DNA of 23,576 bases from positions 1-23,576 of the IMG/VR virus record IMGVR_UViG_3300042381_000237. The stretch is one strand, 5' to 3'. The position numbers were made by a program, and so were the translations under genes. Below are positions 5,897 to 12,858 of this stretch, one piece after another; positions within the stretch are counted from its first letter, which is position 1; each line of letters opens with the position of its first letter. The notes under the pieces are model-generated. The model was given only the letters and a program-made list of their open reading frames with translations. It did not search any database and was not told the DNA's origin. The stretch comes from a virus.

Positions 5897-6252
5897 CCGA
5901 GCGCGCTGCGTTTGAGGCATGGTGCGACGAGAAGTGGGGCAGCAGTGCGTATCTGCACAAGAGCAATACGTCCAGCGAGTGGGATGCATGGCAGGCTGGG
6001 CGCATTGACCTAGCGCAGGTGGGGGACTGCGGGGAAACGTGCAAGAGGGCCAAGCTCTGCTATGCCTGTTCAAAAGAGTTGGGGGGGCTAGCTCGAGGAG
6101 ACGTTTTGCGTTGCATTGAAACCGACGAGCTTTGCACTGTAGAGGCTACATCCACATCTGGCAAAACGCTGGTTAAGTGGGCCAGTAACGACTTTGCAGA
6201 GTACACGGCAGAGCAGATTGGTGAGTTGTTTTGGATTGAACCCGGTGGCTGA
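5893..6252 (+). CDS. Hypothetical protein with FEAW...WDAWQAG motif
   Basis: 119 residues. The first 40 contain AAFEAWCDEKW and SEWDAWQAGRIDLA, a motif pair repeated in many small phage proteins of unknown role, often involving a Trp-rich helix pair. The middle has clustered cysteines (CGETCKRAKLCYACSKELGG) that could form a zinc site. The last third (GDVLRCIETDELCTVEATSTSGKTLVKW) looks like a small beta-barrel. It begins at an ATG overlapping the previous stop and overlaps the GTG of the next gene by eight bases. The three parts look like a fusion of a common phage helix module to a Cys-rich segment. Confidence 0.7.
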   Translation: MTERAAFEAWCDEKWGSSAYLHKSNTSSEWDAWQAGRIDLAQVGDCGETCKRAKLCYACSKELGGLARGDVLRCIETDELCTVEATSTSGKTLVKWASNDFAEYTAEQIGELFWIEPGG

Positions 6253-6484
6253 ACCCGTAGCATGGATGGTTTACACAGAAGACGGTAAATCTGTGTATGT
6301 AACCGATAACCCAACCGACATCCAGCAAGGCCAACGAGCTTTGCCGCTTTACACGAAGCCCCAATGGCAAGGGCTGACGAAGGCTGATGTAAATAAACTC
6401 ACAAGATTCGTGATTGCGTTCAGGAGTGAGGTTGTGGAGTTTATTAGAGCAGCAGAAGCAAAGCTAAAGGAAAAAAATGACTGA
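6245..6484 (+). CDS. Hypothetical protein with EPVAW N-terminus, GTG start
   Basis: 79 residues from a GTG at 6245, preferred because the sequence right after it (AEPVAWMVYTEDGKSVYVTDNP, then ALPLYTKPQW) is a conserved phage module. An ATG at 6266 would cut into that module, and the longer upstream frame has no likely start. The module is a short beta unit that often precedes unrelated helical tails. Here the tail is LTKADVNKLTRFVIAFRSEVVEFIRAAEAKLKEKND. Function is unknown. The gene overlaps both neighbours by eight bases. Confidence 0.65.
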   Translation: MAEPVAWMVYTEDGKSVYVTDNPTDIQQGQRALPLYTKPQWQGLTKADVNKLTRFVIAFRSEVVEFIRAAEAKLKEKND

Positions 6485-6638
6485 GACCGAAAGAAACCTA
6501 GACCTCCTGCTGGGCGATGCCCTAGCGGAGAACGAGCGCCTCAAGTACGAAATCAAACGCCAAGAGATCGTCATTGCGCAGTTGCTACTGGCGATGCACG
6601 AAGGCGGAACCTTGAGGGTACGCGATGATGCATCCTGA
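6477..6638 (+). CDS. 53-residue coiled-coil protein
   Basis: This short frame starts at an ATG preceded by the purine-rich AAAGGAAAAAA and overlaps the previous gene by eight bases. The sequence MTETERNLDLLLGDALAENERLKYEIKRQEIVIAQLLLAM has leucine/isoleucine spacing of a short coiled coil, which suggests self-association or attachment to another protein. The last residues (HEGGTLRVRDDAS) are polar. It overlaps the next gene by 14 bases. No family recognised. Confidence 0.6.
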   Translation: MTETERNLDLLLGDALAENERLKYEIKRQEIVIAQLLLAMHEGGTLRVRDDAS

Positions 6639-7035
6639 CACCGAGTTGCTGATGCACCTTGCCGCCAACCTAGTGCGCGAGTACCCCAACGGCGTCAGCA
6701 CGGTCGACATGCACTTGCGCATGGCGATCACGCTGGACAAGGCCCGCAAGATATTGTGTTTTGCCCGCAAGGCTCGCCTGCTGGGCGTGGCCGGTAGCGG
6801 CGTCACTGCGCGATGGGCGTCGCCTGAGCGGGCGGCAGAGCTAGACGCTGGGCGCTGGACGAAGCGCAAGCTGCAGCACAAGGCCTGTCGGGACCGAAAA
6901 ACAGCAAGGATCGCTGCCCGCCAGGCCGCATCGGAACTGGCGCCAAGGCGGGTAGCCAAACCGTTCAGGATTAACGCACCGAATTCAGTATGGCAACTAG
7001 TGGACTTTCCATGCGACCAACTAAAGCGGCGATAG
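6625..7035 (+). CDS. Basic protein with a possible winged-helix N-terminus
   Basis: 136 residues with GAGGG six bases before the ATG at 6625. Residues 5-60 (ELLMHLAANLVREYPNGVSTVDMHLRM...DKARKILCFARKARLLGVAGSGVTARW) follow the order helix, helix, helix, then a short beta pair, as in a winged-helix DNA-binding fold. The second half is strongly basic (RWTKRKLQHKACRDRKTARIAARQAA...PRRVAK), fitting nucleic-acid binding. The last residues (RINAPNSVWQLVDF) resemble a short docking tail. It could be a regulator of phage or host transcription; this is inferred from fold and charge, not from a recognised family. Confidence 0.65.
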   Translation: MMHPDTELLMHLAANLVREYPNGVSTVDMHLRMAITLDKARKILCFARKARLLGVAGSGVTARWASPERAAELDAGRWTKRKLQHKACRDRKTARIAARQAASELAPRRVAKPFRINAPNSVWQLVDFPCDQLKRR

Positions 7036-7232
7036 ACGCCATCAGGGACGCCTACATGGCTGACGTTCTGACGATCAGAGCGCACATTCTGGCGCTCAAT
7101 GATCCGCACCTAGAGGATGCCTGGGCCGGCATCGAGACGTTCGCTGCCGTGGCGCTGCGGGTGATGGCGAAGACCAACCCTAGCAAGCTCAAGAGCGAGA
7201 TGGTGACTGTGGGTATCTCGGCGCTGCTATGA
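6990..7232 (+). CDS. Hypothetical helical protein
   Basis: 80 residues if started at 6990, or 73 if at the ATG at 7011, which has GTGGA six bases upstream and gives a natural opening MRPTKAAIDAIRDAY. All-helical by pattern (AYMADVLTIRAHILALNDPHLEDAWAGIETFAAVALRVMAK). No membrane span. It overlaps the preceding gene by 25-46 bases and the next by four (ATGA). Function unknown. Confidence 0.6.
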   Translation: MATSGLSMRPTKAAIDAIRDAYMADVLTIRAHILALNDPHLEDAWAGIETFAAVALRVMAKTNPSKLKSEMVTVGISALL

Positions 7233-7672
7233 AAATCGCTCCGATATCACTCAAGTTGGCGCAGGAGTATGTGCGCGAGCATCACCGGCACAACAAGCCC
7301 CCGATTGGCCACAAGTTTAGCGTTGGCCTGTTTGTCGATGACGTTCTTGTGGGCACGGCAACCGCTGGTCGGCCAGTGGCGCGGATGTTGGACGATGGGC
7401 TGACGCTGGAGGTGACGCGCACTTGCACCGATGGGACGCGCAACGCCAACTCAAAACTGTACGGTGCCATCTGCCGCGCAGCTACTGCGCTCGGCTATGC
7501 AAAGTGCGTGACGTACACGCAGCACGATGAGTCTGGCGCATCGTTGCGCGGCGCTGGCTGGGCAGTTGCCGCCCAACTTCCGGCCCGAAAGGGTTGGGAC
7601 GCTCCGAGTCGGAAACGCTCCGACATAGGGTCGGGTGATGTTGCGCGTATTCGCTGGGAGCGAGTGCTATGA
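7229..7672 (+). CDS. XF1762-like GNAT-fold acyltransferase
   Basis: 147 residues that match the XF1762-type phage proteins, which have an acetyltransferase-like (GNAT) fold. Key segments: VREHHRHNKPPIGHKFSVGL at the N-terminus, GTATAGRPVARMLDDGLTLEVTRTCTDGTRNANSKLYGAICRAA in the middle, and ALGYAKCVTYTQHDESGASLRGAGW, which resembles the CoA-binding region and following strand. The substrate is unknown. Phage GNAT proteins can modify DNA bases or host proteins, so a modification or anti-defence role is possible but unproven. It is the last gene of the plus-strand block, starts coupled to the previous gene, and its stop overlaps the stop of the convergent minus-strand gene by six bases. Confidence 0.8.
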   Translation: MKIAPISLKLAQEYVREHHRHNKPPIGHKFSVGLFVDDVLVGTATAGRPVARMLDDGLTLEVTRTCTDGTRNANSKLYGAICRAATALGYAKCVTYTQHDESGASLRGAGWAVAAQLPARKGWDAPSRKRSDIGSGDVARIRWERVL

Positions 7673-7903
7673 GCGGTCGACTTTGCCGTCTAGCTTGTCG
7701 AAGATGCGCCCCAGCAGGTCGCGGATCTCTTTGAGGTCTGAGCGGTAATCGTCACGGGTGACGTAGGTCTTGGGTAGCTCGACCGATAGGCGGGTCAGGT
7801 CGGCTTTCAACTCCTTGACCGCTGACCATAACTCCCTTGCAAACCAGCCGGTAACCGCGCAAGCGGTAGCAAGGCCAATGTCGATCAGGTGTTGCGAATC
7901 CAT
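7667..7903 (-). CDS. Membrane-anchored coiled-coil protein
   Basis: 78 residues. An N-terminal hydrophobic segment (LIDIGLATACAVTGWFARELW) is followed by a charged helical stretch (AVKELKADLTRLSVELPKTYVTRDDYRSDLKEIRDLLGRIFDKLDGKVDRS) with heptad-like spacing. This is the look of a small bitopic membrane protein with an external coiled coil, often found near tail-fibre or lysis genes in phages of Burkholderiales. A spanin-like or superinfection-related role is possible, but no lipobox or signal peptidase site is seen. Its start overlaps the stop of the gene at 7903-8163 by one base, so the two are a coupled pair. Confidence 0.7.
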   Translation of the reverse strand: MDSQHLIDIGLATACAVTGWFARELWSAVKELKADLTRLSVELPKTYVTRDDYRSDLKEIRDLLGRIFDKLDGKVDRS

Positions 7904-8163
7904 CAGATCATCCTAGCAAGGAGTGGCACCGCCCCGCCGGCGCAGGTTGCCAGGGCATCGAACCATTCTACTCCGTGCGTAGGGGTCAAGCCTGCTCTGA
8001 TAGCGCGTTGGTTGGAGAGCCAGTCGAGCACTTCCTTGCCAACTGCGGCCAGCACTACGAGGCCATAGGCAGCGTCAGGGCGGCGCAGGATGGCCAGCGC
8101 CAGCAGGAAGATCAGCGCGCCGTACAGGGCGTGGTTGGCCTTATCTTGCGGGAGCGAGGGCAT
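7903..8163 (-). CDS. Small multi-span membrane protein
   Basis: 86 residues with a soluble opening LPQDKANHALYG, then hydrophobic stretches ALIFLLALAILRR, AAYGLVVLAAVGKEVLDWL and a C-terminal ALATCAGGAVPLLARMI. The 'DKxNHxxYG', 'GKEVxDxxS' and 'DALATxxGG' pieces appear together in a widespread set of small phage and bacterial membrane or periplasmic proteins of unknown function (YfiM/DUF2279-like). It is the upstream partner of the coiled-coil protein at 7667-7903. It lies at the distal end of the virion operon, after the receptor-binding genes. Role not established. Confidence 0.7.
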   Translation of the reverse strand: MPSLPQDKANHALYGALIFLLALAILRRPDAAYGLVVLAAVGKEVLDWLSNQRAIRAGLTPTHGVEWFDALATCAGGAVPLLARMI

Positions 8164-8205
8164 TGTGTGAATCCTTCGATTCCCTGGTGAGCCGCACCAG
8201 TACGG

Positions 8206-9600
8206 TTAACTATTCGGGAACGCAGCAGTCGGCGGGGTGAACGTGGCTGTGTACCGGGCTATGCCCTTGGTGACTCGTAGGTCGTCTATGTAACCGTTGA
8301 AATAGCTTCCAAGTGAAGATGCATTAGCTCCAATAAAAGGTCTACTTGTCCCGGCATTTAGGTAAGTATTGCTATCCGTCAAAGTGCTACCTACTTGCAC
8401 TCCGTTTAAGAATAGTTTTGTACTTGTACCGCTTCTTGCAACGGCAACGTGATACCACGTAGACACCGAAAGAGCGGTTCCAGTTATAGTGCCGCCGCCA
8501 CTGTTAATCAAATAGCTAATAACATTAGAGGAGTCAAGATATATAAAAGCATACGCACCATTTGTTCCAGATGGTCTGCTATCATAAAGACCTTTAGTAG
8601 TGCCCGTTGTTGCGGCGTATACCCACATCTCAATAGTAAAGTCACCAGACCCAAAAGCAAATGCGGCTTGATTGGCTGGGCTTGTGTTCAGGTAATCCCC
8701 CGTCCCGTCAAACTTCATAGACCCAGTACCATACTTGAACACACTGGTGCTGATCTGAGCGTCGGCCACCGTCTCAAGGTTATTGAGTATCGCGTTGTCA
8801 AAGATGGCTGCGTTGCTCATGCCCAGCAGCAGTGCAGTGTTCGTGACTGCGGTCAGTGGCGCTGTGGGGGGAGTGAACGTCGTGCCGCTGGGGTACAGGC
8901 AGGTGCCGTTGACTAGGCGGAAGTTGGAGATGTAACCGTTGAATGTAATACCTACATTATCCCCTAAAGTCCCAACAGCCAAGCTACCCGTTGAATTAAG
9001 GATAACGCCTGTTGATACAGAAAGCGTGCCTCCTTGCACGCCATTAACATATATTCTAATAGTAGCGCCATTGCGAACACAAGCTATATGCGCCCAAGCA
9101 TTTAGCGATACGGTTATTGAACTAGTTGCGTTTACAAAAAATCCACCAATTGAAACATAAAATGCGGGAACGCCTGCCGAAGAAATATAAAGGAAAAAAG
9201 ATGTTACAGCAGCATCTCCAGCCGCCCCTGCTTGCGCGGCTACATATTGATTTGCAGCCACTGTTGGGTATACCCAGCACTCAATAGTGAAGTCATTAGT
9301 CCCCAACGTAAACGCCGCATTGTCAGGAACAGTAAGATAATCCCCCGTCCCATCAAAGTACGCAGACCCACCGTTAGTAGCAACAGCATAGGGGTATGTC
9401 TTGACAAACGGATTGAACGAGCCTTGGGTCGTGTTGCCGTTGCGGGTGACGGTGAAGTTGTTGGTGCTACCGTCTAGGAACGTGTTGTTCTGCGCCGCGT
9501 TGGTCCCGTCCCCGTGCAGGAGCATGGAGACGTTGGCCCAGTAGGGGTCTTTGGCTTCGGAAGCGCCGCCCGTCAAGAAAGCATTGAGTGCTGCAAACAT
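8206..9600 (-). CDS. Virion surface protein with two LamG-type lectin domains
   Basis: 464 residues from the ATG at 9600, which overlaps the previous stop (TAATG) and has a GGGGGG site four bases upstream; a TTG start 12 bases earlier is less likely. Two copies of a concanavalin/LamG-like jelly-roll are visible at about 78-245 and 290-458. Each starts with FDGTGDYL, continues with DFTIExWVY, a W-x-H-[IV]A-x-x-R-x-G strand and NGVQ, and ends with FNGYI followed by a strand and FTPPTA. Such tandem domains bind glycans and occur on phage tail fibres and capsid decorations. It sits last in the receptor-binding gene set. A carbohydrate-binding role at the tail tip is inferred. Confidence 0.82.
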   Translation of the reverse strand: MFAALNAFLTGGASEAKDPYWANVSMLLHGDGTNAAQNNTFLDGSTNNFTVTRNGNTTQGSFNPFVKTYPYAVATNGGSAYFDGTGDYLTVPDNAAFTLGTNDFTIECWVYPTVAANQYVAAQAGAAGDAAVTSFFLYISSAGVPAFYVSIGGFFVNATSSITVSLNAWAHIACVRNGATIRIYVNGVQGGTLSVSTGVILNSTGSLAVGTLGDNVGITFNGYISNFRLVNGTCLYPSGTTFTPPTAPLTAVTNTALLLGMSNAAIFDNAILNNLETVADAQISTSVFKYGTGSMKFDGTGDYLNTSPANQAAFAFGSGDFTIEMWVYAATTGTTKGLYDSRPSGTNGAYAFIYLDSSNVISYLINSGGGTITGTALSVSTWYHVAVARSGTSTKLFLNGVQVGSTLTDSNTYLNAGTSRPFIGANASSLGSYFNGYIDDLRVTKGIARYTATFTPPTAAFPNS

Positions 9601-9896
9601 TATGCCCCCCAAGGCATTCCAGCGGCCTGAGTAGGAGCCGCCATCAGATCAAGCGTGACTTGCAGATTGGCTTCGGTATCAGGTGCGGCTTCCTTGACCC
9701 ATCCCAGCACGATCTCTTCGGTCAGGTCTTCATAGGGGATGACCGCCTTATCAGGGTCTTGAGTCCAGCAGGCTGCGCTGGTCATCCCTGTAGTGTTCAC
9801 ACCGTCATTGGCAGTTACACCAAACTTCGCCAGGATGACAAACCCATCCGCAGTGGTGCGCTCCAGATCGTTAATAGTCCAGATGAATGAGGTCAT
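9600..9896 (-). CDS. Small fibre-associated phage protein (DUF7936-like)
   Basis: 98 residues. Opening SFIWTINDLERTTADGFVILAKFGVTANDG and the later IPYEDLTEEIVLGWVKE match a conserved small phage protein usually encoded among tail-fibre genes. The fold is likely beta-rich at the start and helical at the end. It lies between the repeat-rich fibre gene (ATGA overlap at 9893-9896) and the LamG gene (TAATG overlap), so its product is made together with the receptor-binding proteins. It may be a fibre chaperone, connector or tip component. The family link is from recall of the motif, not from a search. Confidence 0.7.
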   Translation of the reverse strand: MTSFIWTINDLERTTADGFVILAKFGVTANDGVNTTGMTSAACWTQDPDKAVIPYEDLTEEIVLGWVKEAAPDTEANLQVTLDLMAAPTQAAGMPWGA

Positions 9897-10960
9897 GGTG
9901 TGTACCCTTGTGAGTATGAGCCGTACCAGTTTGTGCCGTCAGCGACAAACGTCAGAATGTCCATCTTGCCCACGGTGGCCGTGATGGTTGGTGCGCCAGA
10001 AGCATTAAACTTCACTCCGGTAAATGTTGCCGTGGTTGCTGTACCGGATGCTGGTTGCTTGAGAAGCAAGATGAATGACTTGCCCGCAGTAGCCGTTGGC
10101 ATTGTGAACGTACATGCCGTAGCACTGGTTAGCGTAGCAGTAAGTACAGTACCGGCAGTGATTGCCAGGGTTGCTGATGCTCCTACTGTGCCGCTGGCTA
10201 CTATGGTCTCAGTGTATGCGGATACAGTCAGGGAGCCGGTGTAGGATATGACCCCCGAGCTATCAATCCGCATCCGCTCGGCACTACCCGCAGCAATGAT
10301 CACAGTATCGCTAAGACCAGCAGTCCCGGCAACTGATCCTATGATCGTGTTGTTGTTGCCTGTGGTTAGTGCGTTGCCTGCACCTTGGCCTAAAGCAATG
10401 TTGCTAGTGCCTGTGGTGTTGGCGTAGAGTGCTTGACGCCCATTGGCAGTGTTGTAAGTGCCTGTGGTGTTGGCGTAGAGTGCTCTATATCCATTAGCAG
10501 TGTTGTTATCGCCTGTGGTGTTGGCGTAGAGTGCTCGAAGTCCAATAGCAGTGTTGTTTTCGCCTGTGGTGTTGGCAGCAAGTGTTTGATATCCGCTAGC
10601 AGTGTTGTTGCTGCCTGTCGTGTTATTTGTTAAGGCCGCGTAACCTACCGCAGCATTGCTACCCCCACTCAAGCTACCACTACTCAGCGCATTAACACCA
10701 ACCGCAGTATTAGTAGCAACTGCATTAGCCCCCAGCCCCACGGTCAGGCCTTGGATCACTGCGCCGCCAGTCAGGGTCGAGACGCCTGTGACACCAAGCG
10801 TTGTGGTCGAAGTGAGGCTCAGAGCACTCACCGCCCGCCCAGCAGTCAGGTTGGCCACCGAGACTTGCTTGGTGGTCGAGCTTTGCACAATCGGCAAGAC
10901 CTCCGTGCCCGCTAGGGGTGTGGTGCTTGCCGGGAGGGCACTGATTTTTGAGTCAGCCAT
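9893..10960 (-). CDS. Tail fibre with YadA-head-like 17-residue repeats
   Basis: 355 residues. The N-terminus (SKISALPASTTPLAGTEVLPIVQ..TTKQVSVANL) is an attachment-type module used by many phage fibres. Residues 107-208 are six 17-residue repeats with core NTTGxxNTAxGxxAL, the left-handed beta-roll motif of trimeric adhesin heads. A linker GSAERMRIDSSGVISYTGS follows, then a Thr/Ala/Ser-rich beta C-terminus ending DGTNWYGSYSQGYTP. It is likely a trimeric fibre that contacts the host surface. AAAGGAAC lies about seven bases before the start. Repeat number is probably variable among relatives. Confidence 0.82.
   Translation of the reverse strand: MADSKISALPASTTPLAGTEVLPIVQSSTTKQVSVANLTAGRAVSALSLTSTTTLGVTGVSTLTGGAVIQGLTVGLGANAVATNTAVGVNALSSGSLSGGSNAAVGYAALTNNTTGSNNTASGYQTLAANTTGENNTAIGLRALYANTTGDNNTANGYRALYANTTGTYNTANGRQALYANTTGTSNIALGQGAGNALTTGNNNTIIGSVAGTAGLSDTVIIAAGSAERMRIDSSGVISYTGSLTVSAYTETIVASGTVGASATLAITAGTVLTATLTSATACTFTMPTATAGKSFILLLKQPASGTATTATFTGVKFNASGAPTITATVGKMDILTFVADGTNWYGSYSQGYTP
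10337..10642. repeat. Six tandem 51-bp coding repeats in the fibre gene
   Basis: The string GCCTGT[GC]GT recurs at 10358, 10409, 10460, 10511, 10562 and 10613, exactly 51 bases apart. The three central copies share 25 identical bases there. Each unit encodes 17 residues of the fibre repeat, and the copy nearest 10337 is the most diverged. Repeats stay in frame, so gain or loss of whole units would lengthen or shorten the fibre without breaking it. Confidence 0.88.
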
Positions 10961-10978
10961 TTTGCTTGTTCCTTTGCT

Positions 10979-11053
10979 TTATGATACACGAACGGAGTTG
11001 ATTGAACCGAGCTCATCCCTTCGGGAAAGGTGCCGCCAGGCCGGAGCTTTCAT
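10979..11053 (-). CDS. Possible 24-residue micro-ORF between fibre and tailspike genes
   Basis: An ATG-to-TAA frame (MKAPAWRHLSRRDELGSINSVRVS) fills most of the 102-base gap between tailspike and fibre genes. It is basic and soluble. No convincing ribosome binding site precedes it, but it lies ten bases after the tailspike stop in a genome that otherwise leaves almost no gaps, so it may be translated by re-initiation. The gap also holds a small TCCC/GGGA hairpin (11016-11026). It may equally be a non-coding leader of the fibre gene. Confidence 0.3.
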   Translation of the reverse strand: MKAPAWRHLSRRDELGSINSVRVS

Positions 11054-11062
11054 CTTGGCTGC

Positions 11063-12796
11063 TTACGTTGCAAAGTACATGCCCGTGATGATTACGTTGG
11101 CCAGCGCACTCCAGGCAGGCGGGTAGATGTTGCCGTTGCCTACGCCGCCAGTTCCAAGGCCAACTGCTGTGGTGTTGTTTGTTGCCACGCATGTTCCGTT
11201 GCTGAACAAAGTGGTGCCAATAGTGAATGCCGTTGTTCCCGCCGTGGCCGTGGTGGTGCTTCCCCCAGGCGAAACAATGTTAATCGTAAAAAAGACCGCA
11301 TCGCCAACATATTGATAAGTAGCGGTAATGGTAGGAGCGCTTCCGGTAACCGTTAAACTAGTAGTTACGGGCGTCCAAGATTCCCTGCTTAATAGTGAAT
11401 CTTTTACTATGCCTGCGCTACCTGCTGGGACATAAAACAGTTGGATATTTCGAGACGCAGTTCCGTTATCTGTAATAGTGCCAGTGTAAGCCATTGCAAC
11501 GGTAACGGTATTGCTAGCGCCAGCATCAATTCTTAGGCTATCTATTTGACCGCCGCTAAAATATGATGAGTTTGACCCGCTTAATAGTATGATCCAAGGA
11601 CTTAGGGTAGCATCAGACGAAATGTTATAAAACGCATTTCGCACGCCGGCGTCTTTTATGTGGAACGTTGTAGCGTTTCCTAAAATTCCATTTGCCTCAA
11701 AAAACGTTCCTGTAAAAGTATTTTCACCAGCACCCGATGAAAGGTTTACAGCGCCTCCGCTTCCGGTAGCAATATAACCGCATCCTTCGACGGTGCCGCC
11801 AATAAATGTATTTGCAACCATAGACGCTGCGTCAATACCGTAAGTGCTGGCTCCTTCAATAACAGGATTTATCCATGTGCAATCAGCGCATTCTTCTCCA
11901 GTACCTCGCGCATTCAAAGACAATCCAGTGGTAGTCAAGATAGTAATGCCAGGCTCATTGCCCGAATAGCAGAAGTCGTAGAACGAATTGGACACCATGA
12001 ATGCGCAGTACATTGCCGAGCCAATCCAGTTGATTGGGCGCAAGCGGTTAAACTCGCTGTGCGTGATGCCTCGGATAAAGACGCCGACGTTGCCAGCCGA
12101 TGAGTTGACGCCATCAATTGTCAGATTTTCAATGACAATATCAGACACTACTACGCCACCGCTTACTAGCGGGGTTGCCCCAGCATCAATAACCAGTCCC
12201 GGCCCTGCGCCGGTAATGTTGAGCACCACCCGCCCGATGCCCTGAATCCTAGTGCCCCGCACCGCAAAGTTAGGCAGAGAGCTAACGCTGTACGTCCCTG
12301 CCGGAATAGTGAGTTGGGTGGATGCCGCAAAAGCATTAGCAAACGCAGTGGTGTTGGCAGCGGCTGAAGCAGAAGGCAAAAAGCCAAAATCCGCTACGCT
12401 TACGCTCTCGCGCAACTTGGCTTGCACCGTAGTGGCCACGGCCCCCGATCCCGCTGGATCGTAAACCACTTCACTTGCGTTGATGATTACGTCGCCATAG
12501 GCCGCCGTAGGAGCAGGCGAACTATAGACGGCACTTCCCTTGGCGTTTTGAACCAAGATGCTGTAGTCGCTGGCCGCGTAGATTACTGCCGGCGTGCCTG
12601 AGTTGACGATGTAGCCGCCAGATGTGCGCAGTGGCTGCGCTGCTGTCTGCGTCAGCGCGGCGTCCCAATAGATGCTGATCGGGTTGGTCTGCGGAGCAAG
12701 ATTGACCGTGCCGATCCAGATGTAGCCGTTGTCCAGCGGCTGGCCATCGGAATCGCTGAAGACTGGGAACGGCGGCTGGATTGAGAGTGCGGTCAT
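11063..12796 (-). CDS. Tailspike with P22-type head-binding domain and beta-helix
   Basis: 577 residues. The first ~110 (PPFPVFSDSDGQPLDNGYIWIGTVNLAPQTNPISIYWD..., then LRTSGGYIVNSGTPAVIYAASDYSILVQN) match the head-binding domain that fixes P22 tailspike to the tail machine. After a linker, SVADFGFLPSASAAANTTAFANAF and LTIPAGTYSVSSL mark the start of a pectate-lyase-3 type right-handed beta-helix, continuing through repeated VSDIVIENLTIDGV-like rungs to about residue 430. A beta-rich C-terminal domain (TYQYVGDAVFFTINI) follows. It should bind and perhaps cleave host surface polysaccharide; catalytic residues cannot be picked by eye. AGGAA lies about eight bases before the ATG. Confidence 0.9.
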   Translation of the reverse strand: MTALSIQPPFPVFSDSDGQPLDNGYIWIGTVNLAPQTNPISIYWDAALTQTAAQPLRTSGGYIVNSGTPAVIYAASDYSILVQNAKGSAVYSSPAPTAAYGDVIINASEVVYDPAGSGAVATTVQAKLRESVSVADFGFLPSASAAANTTAFANAFAASTQLTIPAGTYSVSSLPNFAVRGTRIQGIGRVVLNITGAGPGLVIDAGATPLVSGGVVVSDIVIENLTIDGVNSSAGNVGVFIRGITHSEFNRLRPINWIGSAMYCAFMVSNSFYDFCYSGNEPGITILTTTGLSLNARGTGEECADCTWINPVIEGASTYGIDAASMVANTFIGGTVEGCGYIATGSGGAVNLSSGAGENTFTGTFFEANGILGNATTFHIKDAGVRNAFYNISSDATLSPWIILLSGSNSSYFSGGQIDSLRIDAGASNTVTVAMAYTGTITDNGTASRNIQLFYVPAGSAGIVKDSLLSRESWTPVTTSLTVTGSAPTITATYQYVGDAVFFTINIVSPGGSTTTATAGTTAFTIGTTLFSNGTCVATNNTTAVGLGTGGVGNGNIYPPAWSALANVIITGMYFAT

Positions 12797-12858
12797 TTAT
12801 TGGCTTTCCTGGGTGGATTGTCGCTCAAGGCTGCGCTGGTGGCAATGCGCCGATAGCG

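Noticed and set aside
7608-7624. Six-base-stem hairpin as a terminator between the convergent operons
   Set aside because: It lies inside the acetyltransferase gene and has no T-tract on either strand.
10390-10633. Repeat-bearing open frames on other frames and strand over the fibre repeats
   Set aside because: Because the unit length is a multiple of three, every frame stays open through the repeats; only the fibre frame extends beyond them with sensible sequence.
10337-10642. Evenly spaced repeats that could suggest a CRISPR array
   Set aside because: The 51-base units are in frame and code for a continuous fibre repeat. There are no unique spacers and no cas genes.
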